6,163 bases of DNA from Enterocloster bolteae (GCA_021769025.1 JAETTS010000163.1:1-6163); one strand, 5' to 3'. Positions 1-5,597 are shown, counted from the stretch's first letter. The notes: generated by a model from the sequence alone, not told the origin. Translations and numbers: made by a program.

Positions 1-892
1 ACTGATGCCCTTCCGGCTTATACGCGCCAATCAAAGCATGCATGGACAGCACATTCATACTGTTATAGTGGGGCTTGTCTCCCTTGGCCGTGACCCGGTC
101 CCTCAGATACTCATTATAAATAATATGATAGCTGCCAATCAACCCTGCCAGATTAAAGGTCTTGCTGGGCGCATACAAAGCCACCGTCCTGTTTCTCGCA
201 TCCTCGCTGACGGACTGAGTCGGAACATGGTGATACCCCGGCATAATAATATCCGACCATATCTCATCGGAGATCACTACACAGTCATTGGCCTTATAAA
301 CCTCCATAGCCTTCTCCACTTCCCACTTCTCCCACACTCTTCCACAGGGATTGTGAGGACTGCAGAACACCGCCACATGGATCTTATTGGCCTTTAGCTT
401 GGCATCCATATCCTCAAAATCCATCCGCCATACCCCGGCTTCGTCCTTCTTAAGAGGCGTATGGACAATCTTGAACCCATTATTCTCAATACTTCCCGTA
501 AACCCGATATAGGTAGGGCTATGTAAAAGCACTCCGTCCCCTGGAGCCGCGAACGCCGTCAATGCTGAGATCACACCTCCCAGCACCCCATTCTCATACC
601 CAATGTGTTCCTTTTTAAGCCCCACAACCCCATTCCGTTCCTTATGCCACCGGATAATGGAATCAAAATATTCCTCCGAAGGAGAAAAGTATCCAAAAGC
701 CGGATGGTTCACTCTCTCAATAATTGCCCCCTGAATCGTAGGCACTGTAGGAAAATTCATATCTGCCACCCACATGGGAATCGCGTCAAACCCATCCTTC
801 GGCGGCTGCGGAGCAAACCCTATTCCCAGTCCGTCAACTGCAATCGCATCCTTCCCATGCCGCTCCAATATAGACGTAAAATCATACTTCAT
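1..892 (-). CDS. MalY/PatB-family PLP-dependent aminotransferase / cystathionine beta-lyase, C-terminus cut by window edge
   Basis: This frame is open from an ATG at 892 to the left edge of the window and gives 297 residues. MalY/PatB proteins are usually about 390 residues, so roughly the last 100 are outside the window. Fold-type I PLP motifs are visible: SPHNPCGRVW around residues 178-187 (cofactor-contacting N181), ISDEIWSD at 207-214 (D209, expected to pair with the pyridine nitrogen), and APSKTFNLAGL at 241-251, where K244 is the expected Schiff-base lysine. The N-terminal IPMWVADMNFP stretch (residues 38-48) is typical of the MalY/PatB branch. Members cleave cystathionine or cysteine C-S bonds or act as aminotransferases in the cytoplasm; the substrate here cannot be told. 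The start has a purine-rich site (AAAGGGAGA, 909-901) 8 nt upstream. It follows the PHP gene by 25 nt with no terminator, so it is probably the distal gene of the leftward operon. Its link to hydrogenase biology is unclear. Confidence 0.9.
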   Translation of the reverse strand, partial: MKYDFTSILERHGKDAIAVDGLGIGFAPQPPKDGFDAIPMWVADMNFPTVPTIQGAIIERVNHPAFGYFSPSEEYFDSIIRWHKERNGVVGLKKEHIGYENGVLGGVISALTAFAAPGDGVLLHSPTYIGFTGSIENNGFKIVHTPLKKDEAGVWRMDFEDMDAKLKANKIHVAVFCSPHNPCGRVWEKWEVEKAMEVYKANDCVVISDEIWSDIIMPGYHHVPTQSVSEDARNRTVALYAPSKTFNLAGLIGSYHIIYNEYLRDRVTAKGDKPHYNSMNVLSMHALIGAYKPEGHQ

Positions 893-917
893 TTGTACAA
901 TCTCCCTTTCCAGTAAA

Positions 918-1643
918 TTAGCCTGCCACCCCATTCAAAAGCGCCTCAATCACCGCTCCCACACTCTTCTCCTCCACATGCAGCGTAAGTTCCGGCTCAT
1001 GAATATGCTCCAGATAATGGGCATCTGAATTACTGATAATCCTGCACCTCTCCAGATAAGGATTCTCCCTTTTAAGGCGATGCAAGTTTCCCAGATCCTT
1101 CACCTCCGCCGTAACAAACTGGCTGTCCGGCGGGATAAATCCCAGGTTCGCAATCAGGCTGTTAGCCATCTTATCCACATGGGCCGGAAACATCACGCCC
1201 CCATACCCACGCACCAATTCCCACAACCCTTCAAACGAAATATCCGACGCATTGATGAGGAGATTGGGCACTGTCCCGCACACCCGGTCCGACGCATCGT
1301 AAATCTGCTGCTTCCCGAAGACCTCCTCTTTATTGGGAAACGGAATGAGCCTCTCATACACATAAGCGTCAAACTCCATAGCCGCTTTCAATTCCTCAAA
1401 CAGACAAACTGCATGAACCTCCTCCGAGGTATTGATCTCCATCCCTGGAATCGCCAAAATTCCATATTCTTTAGCCGCCGCCATCACCGCCGGACAATTC
1501 TTGCAGGAATTATGATCCGTCACCGCAATCACATCCAACCCCTTGATCACCGACATGCCCACAATATTATTGGGTGTCATATCATCGTCTCCGCATGGGG
1601 AGAGGCAGGAATGAATGTGAAGATCATAATAAAGTTCAGCCAT
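918..1643 (-). CDS. PHP-domain metal-dependent phosphoesterase
   Basis: This is a 241-residue protein consisting essentially of one PHP domain, the metal-dependent phosphohydrolase fold related to the DNA polymerase III alpha PHP domain and to histidinol phosphatase. The metal-binding motifs are present in order: DLHIHS (H9, H11), TDHN (D43, H44), GMEI (E69), EEVH (H77), PAHVD (H155) and NSDAH (D207, H209). With a full ligand set it is probably catalytically competent, but the substrate (nucleotide, sugar phosphate, nucleic acid or phosphoprotein) cannot be read from the sequence. A small cysteine cluster (C13, C17, C47, C50) is also present. The ATG lies inside the end of the upstream DRTGG gene (8-nt overlap, ATGGCTGA) with an AGGAG just before it, which suggests translational coupling. 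Its place behind a HydS-like gene points to a role in the same putative signalling pathway, but that is inference. Confidence 0.9.
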   Translation of the reverse strand: MAELYYDLHIHSCLSPCGDDDMTPNNIVGMSVIKGLDVIAVTDHNSCKNCPAVMAAAKEYGILAIPGMEINTSEEVHAVCLFEELKAAMEFDAYVYERLIPFPNKEEVFGKQQIYDASDRVCGTVPNLLINASDISFEGLWELVRGYGGVMFPAHVDKMANSLIANLGFIPPDSQFVTAEVKDLGNLHRLKRENPYLERCRIISNSDAHYLEHIHEPELTLHVEEKSVGAVIEALLNGVAG

Positions 1644-1971
1644 GAATCTCCTGGTGAACCTTCAGGGCCGCCTCAAATACCGGCTCCTCAGTAGCCAGCA
1701 CCGTAACCCCCTGTTCCTTGGCTTTCGCCCTGGCTACCTCATCCAGCACTGCTCCCTCCGCCATAATCACGCAGGACACATCTGCCAGCGTAGCCACTGC
1801 TATGGTATTCACATTGCCCATCACCGTCACCCATGCGCCGTCTGCCGGTGCTCTACCCATAGCAATACTTAAAAGATCACAGCAGAATACTCCTGTCACC
1901 TGCCGGTCTGTCTCCTCCCCGACATTGACGATATGGAATATCTGCTTATCCATCAATTCTTTTACTGTCAC
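1636..1971 (-). CDS. DRTGG-domain protein (CCDLLS...MGN type), GTG start
   Basis: This is a small cytoplasmic protein of 111 residues resembling the DRTGG domain (Pfam PF07085), a ligand-binding-like module of unclear function also found in some phosphotransacetylases and CBS proteins. It shows DRQVTG at residues 22-27, CCDLLSIAMG at 30-39, WVTVMGNVN at 47-55, and a hydrophobic beta-alpha pattern through to the end. An in-frame ATG at 2001 would add ten residues. I prefer the GTG at 1971 for two reasons: GGAGG (1984-1980) lies 8 nt upstream of it, and the protein then aligns residue for residue with the paralogue at 3886-4233, with TVK at 2-4 and the DR pair at 22-23 in both. It follows the HydS-like gene after 88 nt and overlaps the PHP gene by 8 nt. 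DRTGG proteins recur next to clostridial hydrogenases, but their biochemical role is not known to me. Confidence 0.85.
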   Translation of the reverse strand: MTVKELMDKQIFHIVNVGEETDRQVTGVFCCDLLSIAMGRAPADGAWVTVMGNVNTIAVATLADVSCVIMAEGAVLDEVARAKAKEQGVTVLATEEPVFEAALKVHQEIHG

Positions 1972-1979
1972 TTGCCTCT

Positions 1980-1984
1980 CCTCC
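1980..1984 (-). promoter_or_regulatory. Ribosome binding site that decides a GTG start
   Basis: On the minus strand, GGAGG at 1984-1980 precedes the GTG at 1971-1969 by 8 nt. The alternative ATG at 2001 has only a weak GGAT upstream. The site lies inside the ten-codon extension that the longer ORF would need, which argues that those codons are untranslated leader. Confidence 0.7.
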
Positions 1985-2059
1985 CTGTTCTCTCCATCCA
2001 TGAATCATCCAGATATAACCGTTCAAATTCCGCAGACCTATGTTGCTTCCATGCCTGTA

Positions 2060-3445
2060 TTATTGATTCCCCTTATTATCCAGCGAGGTCATCTCCCCGG
2101 ATATCCTCTTGATATAATCTTTCAAGAGATTCAAGGTTCCGGCTCCATCCTTCTCCTGGTCTGTCAGATCTTCCGTCAGCCCGGAAATCTCCTGGGACAG
2201 ATTGTGCAGGCTTTCTCTCAGATAATAGATACAGTCTCTCTCACTGGCCTCTCCCCGGACAATATCCTCGGCCAGCGCCTTACATGTAGGAGCCCCGCAG
2301 GAACCACAGTCCAGCCCAGGCAGCTTCTTGCACAGCCGTTCCACCCTCTCCAATCGGGAGAAGCTTTCCATCATCGTCTCTCCCAGGCGGAATACCGGTT
2401 CAAACTGAACATCCGTGGTCCATGGTACATACTCCTCGTCCGCTTTTTTCATATGACTTCTTGCCACCGGCATATATTTGCGAAGCCTCTTTAACTTCAC
2501 TTCCGCCACATACGGATTCTCCACAGTCAGAACCCCGCCTACACAGCCACCGTTGCAGGCATTTAACTCCACAAACTCCAGGTTGGCAAACTTCTGATCT
2601 TCCAGATCCTCCAGCACCCGTATCACATTCTCAATCCCGTCAGCCGCCAGGTAATTCTCTGAGAACAGACCGCTGGCCTCTCCGCCGCTGCGTCCCCAGC
2701 TGATGCCGATCTTCCCTGAGGTACTGATATCCTCTGCATTATCACCCACAGCCTTCATATAAGCCAGAAGCTGAGGATAGACATCCTTGATCGCCAAAAC
2801 ATGATCCACCTGGCTCTTCTCTGTCCCCAACGGCGATTTTACATATGTCACCTTCGAGGGACAAGGGGAAATAAACACGATCCCAATCTTCTCTCTTGGC
2901 AATCCGGTCTCCTTCATAGCCTTCTCCGCCGCCATACAGGCTGCCACCTCAATGGGTGGATTTAACGGCAGAAGATGCGGAATCAGATTGGGGAAACGCA
3001 CTCGTATAAGGCGTACCACCGACGGGCATGCCGTGCTGATCAAAGGCAGGATGTCGTCATGGGCCGCAATATACAGCCTGGTGGCATCTGAGACTACCTC
3101 CGCCGCTCCGCTCACCTCAAACACATCGGAAAATCCCATAAGCTTCAATGCGTTTAAGACAATATTCACATCCTCAAGATTATTGAACTGGCTGTACAGA
3201 GAGGGCGCAGGGAGCGCCACGGTATACTCATATTTCTTTAACACATCCATCTTGTCATAGGTAGCTATTTTGGCATGATGCGGACAGATACGGATACACT
3301 CCCCACAATCGATACAGAATTTACTGTTAATCTGTGCCTTTCCATTGCGGACACGGATGGCCTGGGTAGGGCACCGCTTTATGCAGTTGATACATCCCTT
3401 GCAAAGCGCCGCGTCCAATCTCACTGAATGATAAAACTTATCCAT
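2060..3445 (-). CDS. hydS: Putative sensory [FeFe]-hydrogenase (HydS-like, group C/D type) with extra Fe-S domains
   Basis: This is a 461-residue Fe-S protein. Residues 15-25 and 44-54 form a 2x[4Fe-4S] ferredoxin domain (C15/C18/C21/C25 and C44/C47/C50/C54). Residues ~75-330 match the [FeFe]-hydrogenase catalytic domain, with motif 1 STACPSVV (C140), motif 2 SPCPSK (C195, K198) and motif 3 NACNGGCVGG (C297, C301), so all four cysteine ligands of an H-cluster are present. Compared with Clostridium pasteurianum CpI, the proton-relay Cys299 is Ala139, Glu361 is Tyr201, Met353 is Ser193 and Met497 is Asn295. These are the kinds of change known in group C/D putative sensory enzymes. Residues 380-405 form a CGSCGAPTC...C Fe-S domain (C380, C383, C388, C405; PF04060-like). 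A charged, probably helical tail (~408-455) follows, but no PAS or output domain. The likely role is H2/redox sensing in the cytoplasm. GGAGG lies 8 nt before the ATG, and the gene follows the kinase-like gene by 18 nt. The symbol follows usage for similar proteins and is tentative. Confidence 0.85.
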   Translation of the reverse strand: MDKFYHSVRLDAALCKGCINCIKRCPTQAIRVRNGKAQINSKFCIDCGECIRICPHHAKIATYDKMDVLKKYEYTVALPAPSLYSQFNNLEDVNIVLNALKLMGFSDVFEVSGAAEVVSDATRLYIAAHDDILPLISTACPSVVRLIRVRFPNLIPHLLPLNPPIEVAACMAAEKAMKETGLPREKIGIVFISPCPSKVTYVKSPLGTEKSQVDHVLAIKDVYPQLLAYMKAVGDNAEDISTSGKIGISWGRSGGEASGLFSENYLAADGIENVIRVLEDLEDQKFANLEFVELNACNGGCVGGVLTVENPYVAEVKLKRLRKYMPVARSHMKKADEEYVPWTTDVQFEPVFRLGETMMESFSRLERVERLCKKLPGLDCGSCGAPTCKALAEDIVRGEASERDCIYYLRESLHNLSQEISGLTEDLTDQEKDGAGTLNLLKDYIKRISGEMTSLDNKGNQ

Positions 3446-3463
3446 CGATCCGCCTCCCTCTTG

Positions 3464-3886
3464 CTAATACTTCACCACCATTGTAACTGTAGTTCCCACT
3501 CCCAGTTCTGTCTTCACTTCCATCTCATCCGAATACTTCTTCATATTGGGCAGCCCCATGCCAGCTCCGAATCCCAGGGACCGCACCTCATCCGGTGCCG
3601 TAGACCATCCGGCCTGCATCGCCTTGTCGATATCCGGAATCCCAGGCCCCTTGTCTGCCAGGATCATCACGATGCTCTCCGGGGATATCTCCACGGTAAT
3701 CTTTCCTCCCTGGGCATGGATAACCATGTTAATTTCACCCTCATACATAGCGATGGATACCTTACGGATAGCTTCCGGCGAAACTCCCAACTGTTTTAAT
3801 TTGCTTTTTACATCGCTGCTGGCTTCCCCAGCCCTGGTAAAATCATCCGGGGAAATCTCATAATTTAAGGTAATCACATCTGCCAT
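3464..3886 (-). CDS. RsbW-like GHKL serine kinase / anti-sigma regulatory factor
   Basis: This 140-residue single-domain protein has the GHKL (HATPase_c_2) ATP-binding fold of the RsbW/SpoIIAB/RsbT type. The N-box is EGEINMVIHA at residues 49-58, with the Mg-binding N53. The G1 box is DKGPGIPD at 78-85 (D78, G80, G82), the glycine-rich ATP lid GFGAGMGL is at 105-112, and GVGTTVTM closes the fold at 129-136. Family members phosphorylate an anti-sigma-factor antagonist or bind a sigma factor; no STAS or sigma partner lies in this window. The start overlaps the upstream DRTGG stop by one base (TAATG), with GGAGG about 9 nt before it, so translation is likely coupled. Its position directly before the HydS-like gene makes it the best candidate for the output of a hydrogenase-based sensor. 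The fold call is firm; the kinase target is unknown. Confidence 0.9.
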   Translation of the reverse strand: MADVITLNYEISPDDFTRAGEASSDVKSKLKQLGVSPEAIRKVSIAMYEGEINMVIHAQGGKITVEISPESIVMILADKGPGIPDIDKAMQAGWSTAPDEVRSLGFGAGMGLPNMKKYSDEMEVKTELGVGTTVTMVVKY

Positions 3887-4233
3887 TAAAATGCACCTCC
3901 GTTAAGCCCGGCCTGGTAAAGCAACCCACAGGAAGAAAACATACGATGCCCGGTCTCCAGCACCACCAGATCCCGCTCCCTTGCCATATCAAGAATCGTG
4001 GCATCCGGTTTCTTCCCTCTGACAAATATAATGCACACGATGTCCAGCATTTCCGCAGTCCGGATCACCTGGGGATTGCACAAGCCTGTTAGCAGAATGG
4101 AATGATCCTTGGAAAATGCCAGCACATCACTCATCATATCCGAACCGCAGGCGCTGCGCACCTCCCTATCCAAATGCTCCTCTCCCACTAAAACTCTGGC
4201 TCCCAGCACATCCATTGCATCCTTTACTGTCAT
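3886..4233 (-). CDS. DRTGG-domain-like protein (CGSDMMSDVLAF type), first gene of the leftward operon
   Basis: This small soluble protein of 115 residues is related to the DRTGG family and is a distant paralogue of the protein at 1636-1971. Both begin with TVK at residues 2-4 and have a DR pair at residues 22-23. Here the pair is followed by the hallmark CGSDMMSDVLAF (29-40), then SILLTGL (45-51) and an alternating hydrophobic pattern. The ATG has an excellent ribosome binding site (AAAGGAGGGG, about 6 nt upstream). It is the promoter-proximal gene, about 105 nt downstream of the predicted start site at ~4338, and runs directly into the RsbW-like gene. The function is unknown. A regulatory or ligand-binding role in hydrogenase signalling is inferred only from conserved company. 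Confidence 0.85.
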   Translation of the reverse strand: MTVKDAMDVLGARVLVGEEHLDREVRSACGSDMMSDVLAFSKDHSILLTGLCNPQVIRTAEMLDIVCIIFVRGKKPDATILDMARERDLVVLETGHRMFSSCGLLYQAGLNGGAF

Positions 4234-4274
4234 AAAGCCCCTCCTTTCTCACATTCGCCGCCCCGGACTGAACC

Positions 4275-4314
4275 AATGTCATTTATCCCCCTAACCTTTC
4301 ACGCAAATGACATT
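4275..4314. repeat. Perfect 10-bp inverted repeat, candidate operator in the leftward leader
   Basis: AATGTCATTT (4275-4284) and its exact reverse complement AAATGACATT (4305-4314) are separated by 20 bp. Each arm is itself almost a palindrome (AATG-N-CATT), as expected for two dimer-binding sites 30 bp apart, close to three helical turns. It lies within the untranslated leader of the leftward operon, at about +24 to +63. The AT-rich stem with a 20-nt loop would make a weak RNA hairpin and has no T-run, so I favour a protein-binding site over a terminator. Confidence 0.55.
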
Positions 4315-4344
4315 AAAACGGAACGGTAACGATATTTTCCTTAT

Positions 4345-4372
4345 ATTATAAGAATACCATTGCTTTTGTGAA
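4345..4372 (-). promoter_or_regulatory. Sigma-70/SigA-type promoter for the leftward operon
   Basis: On the minus strand a TTCACA -35 box (4372-4367, 5/6 match) is followed by a 16-nt spacer and a perfect TATAAT -10 box (4350-4345). The predicted transcription start is near 4338, giving a leader of about 105 nt before the DRTGG start codon at 4233. No other consensus-like promoter is evident further down this operon. Confidence 0.7.
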
Positions 4373-4439
4373 TATTCAACTAATTTAACAGGAATTACCA
4401 AAGAACTTTTTAAACTTATTTCATCTTTTTTGTGGATTT

Positions 4440-4489
4440 TTTGTCAATAACATGATAAAATGGCTTATATATTGCATAAGCATGACAAA
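4440..4489. repeat. TTTGTCA/TGACAAA inverted pair bracketing the rightward promoter
   Basis: TTTGTCA at 4440-4446 and its reverse complement TGACAAA at 4483-4489 lie on either side of the predicted rightward -10 box and transcription start. They share the TGTCA/TGACA core with the inverted repeat at 4275-4314. Core centres here are 41 bp apart against 31 bp there, a difference of about one helical turn. Seven-base matches in AT-rich DNA can arise by chance, so the call as an operator is tentative. Confidence 0.3.
4453..4461 (+). promoter_or_regulatory. Probable extended -10 promoter for the hydrogenase operon
   Basis: TGATAAAAT (4453-4461) combines a TG extended element with a 5/6 match to TATAAT. 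The upstream -35 region is poor (TGGATT at 17 nt spacing), which an extended -10 can tolerate. T-tracts at 4426-4431 and 4437-4442 may act as curved upstream DNA. The predicted start is near 4468, leaving a leader of about 36 nt. An alternative -10, TATATT at 4468-4473, would sit 21 nt from TTGTCA (4441-4446), which is too far. Confidence 0.45.
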
Positions 4490-4503
4490 GAGGAGGGTTT
4501 AAC

Positions 4504-4998
4504 ATGGCTTGCAAAAAAGAAAGTGTACCTTTCAGCGGCACACCAGAGCAGGAAGCTGCCCTGAAAAAAGTAATTGCCGAGCTGAAAGACACCAAAGGTG
4601 CGCTGATGCCTATCATGCAGCAGGCACAGGAGATTTACGGCTATCTTCCCATTGAAGTACAGACCATGATATCTGATGAAACCGGTATTCCGCTGGAAAA
4701 AATTTATGGTGTTTCCACATTTTATTCCCAGTTTGCTTTACAGCCCAAAGGAAAATATCAGATTTCCGTCTGCCTTGGAACCGCTTGTTATGTAAAAGGT
4801 TCCGGAGCCATTTTCAGTAAATTGGAAGAGCTTTTGGGAATCACCAACGGAGAGTGTACCCCAGACGGACGTTTCTCCCTGGATTCCTGCCGCTGCGTAG
4901 GAGCATGCGGACTGGCACCGGTTATGATGATCAACGATGAAGTCTATGGAAGGCTGGTGCCTGACGACATTCCAGGTATTCTTGCAAAATACAAATAA
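4504..4998 (+). CDS. nuoE: NuoE-type [2Fe-2S] subunit of NAD-linked [FeFe]-hydrogenase (HydC/HndA-like)
   Basis: This is a 164-residue protein of the 24-kDa NuoE family. Residues ~15-80 are the helical N-terminal part (ALMPIMQQAQEIYGYLP, then GVSTFYSQF at 69-77). Residues ~84-160 are the thioredoxin-like ferredoxin domain, with ligands C90 and C95 (CLGTACYVKGS) and C131 and C135 (CVGAC). Such subunits carry one [2Fe-2S] cluster beside the NuoF-like flavin subunit. In electron-bifurcating hydrogenases they belong to the complex that couples NADH and reduced ferredoxin to H2. The gene order NuoE-like, ATPase, small ferredoxin, NuoF-like matches hydrogenase clusters (T. maritima hydC; D. fructosovorans hndA) rather than complex I. 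The ATG follows AGGAGG (4491-4496) by 7 nt, and this is the first gene of the rightward operon. Formate-dehydrogenase-linked NuoE proteins look similar, so the hydrogenase assignment depends on the unseen catalytic gene. Confidence 0.92.
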   Translation: MACKKESVPFSGTPEQEAALKKVIAELKDTKGALMPIMQQAQEIYGYLPIEVQTMISDETGIPLEKIYGVSTFYSQFALQPKGKYQISVCLGTACYVKGSGAIFSKLEELLGITNGECTPDGRFSLDSCRCVGACGLAPVMMINDEVYGRLVPDDIPGILAKYK

Positions 4999-5015
4999 AG
5001 CAGGTACATAGTACT

Positions 5016-5573
5016 ATGATGACTGAGATTTCCCTGAATATATTAGATGTAGCGGAGAATTCCACAAAGGCAGGCGCCACCCTGGTAACCATCACAGTGG
5101 ATGCCGATTTTGGCGCAGATCAGCTGACTGTGTCCATCGAGGACAACGGCTGTGGTATGACGCCGGAACAGGTAGAGCGGGTCACCGATCCATTTTTCAC
5201 AAGCCGCACCACAAGGAAAGTAGGCTTGGGAGTCCCGTTTTTTAAGTATGCAGCGGAAAGCACCGGGGGAAGCTTCCGGATTGATTCTGCCGTAGGCACA
5301 GGCACCACGGTGACAGCCACATTTACCTTATCCCATATCGACCGTATGCCGCTGGGAGACATAAGTACCACGATTCATACCCTGGTGGTCTACCATCCGG
5401 ATACCGATTTCGTGTACTCCTACCGTTACAACGACAAGTCCTTTACCATGGATACACGGGAATTCAAGGCGATTTTAGGAGACATTTCTTTCGATACTCC
5501 TGAAATTTCTGCTTATATCCTGGAATTTCTTAACGAGAATAAATTGGAAACTGACGGCGGTGCCCAGTATTAG
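5016..5573 (+). CDS. Stand-alone GHKL (histidine-kinase-like) ATPase of the hydrogenase operon
   Basis: This 185-residue protein carries only the ATP-binding domain of the histidine kinase/MutL/Hsp90 fold, plus a C-terminal extension. Visible motifs are the N-box (ILDVAENSTKAGA, residues 9-21, with N15), G1 (EDNGCGM, 42-48, D43), the F-box DPFFTS (58-63), a G2-like VGLGVPFF (69-76) and GTGTTVTATF (94-103). There is no dimerisation/phosphoacceptor His domain, no sensor domain and no membrane segment, so it cannot act as a classical two-component sensor alone. The region from ~115 to 185 is not recognised. It lies 17 nt after nuoE and 24 nt before the hndB-like gene. As I recall, a similar ATPase-like gene (hydE) sits in the Acetobacterium woodii hyd cluster without being part of the purified enzyme. 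The ATG at 5016 has only a weak AGG 11 nt upstream, and ATG 5019 is possible. A role in assembly or regulation is inference. Confidence 0.85.
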   Translation: MMTEISLNILDVAENSTKAGATLVTITVDADFGADQLTVSIEDNGCGMTPEQVERVTDPFFTSRTTRKVGLGVPFFKYAAESTGGSFRIDSAVGTGTTVTATFTLSHIDRMPLGDISTTIHTLVVYHPDTDFVYSYRYNDKSFTMDTREFKAILGDISFDTPEISAYILEFLNENKLETDGGAQY

Positions 5574-5584
5574 GCACCAGAATT

Positions 5585-5589
5585 GGAGG
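5585..5589 (+). promoter_or_regulatory. Ribosome binding site fixing the ATG at 5598
   Basis: GGAGG at 5585-5589 stands 8 nt before the ATG at 5598. The in-frame upstream TTG at 5583 overlaps this site and so cannot be the initiator; the five extra codons would encode the ribosome binding site itself. Confidence 0.75.
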
Positions 5590-5597
5590 TAAATTTT

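Noticed and set aside
1972..2001. ATG start at 2001 for the DRTGG gene
   Set aside because: Weak ribosome binding site; the added ten codons contain the strong GGAGG for the GTG at 1971, and the paralogue aligns from the GTG.
1718..2494. Long plus-strand open frame of 258 codons opposite the DRTGG and HydS-like genes
   Set aside because: It runs antisense across two genes with clear family motifs and the gap between them, shows no recognisable domain, and has low-complexity Ser/Thr/Pro composition typical of a shadow frame.
4275..4314. Rho-independent terminator or riboswitch stem at the inverted repeat
   Set aside because: The stem is AT-rich with a 20-nt loop and no following T-run on either strand, and it lies in a 5' leader, not after a gene.
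4374..4391. Possible Rex operator (TTAACAG half-site at 4385-4391)
   Set aside because: Only one half resembles TTGTTAANNNNTTAACAA; the left half (ATTCAAC) matches poorly. A Rex site is plausible for a hydrogenase gene but is not supported here.
4416..4616. Minus-strand 66-codon frame overlapping the nuoE start and intergenic region
   Set aside because: It is antisense to the nuoE start, runs through the AT-rich promoter region and shows no family similarity.
5583..5597. TTG start at 5583 for the HndB-like gene
   Set aside because: The TTG overlaps the GGAGG ribosome binding site of the ATG at 5598.
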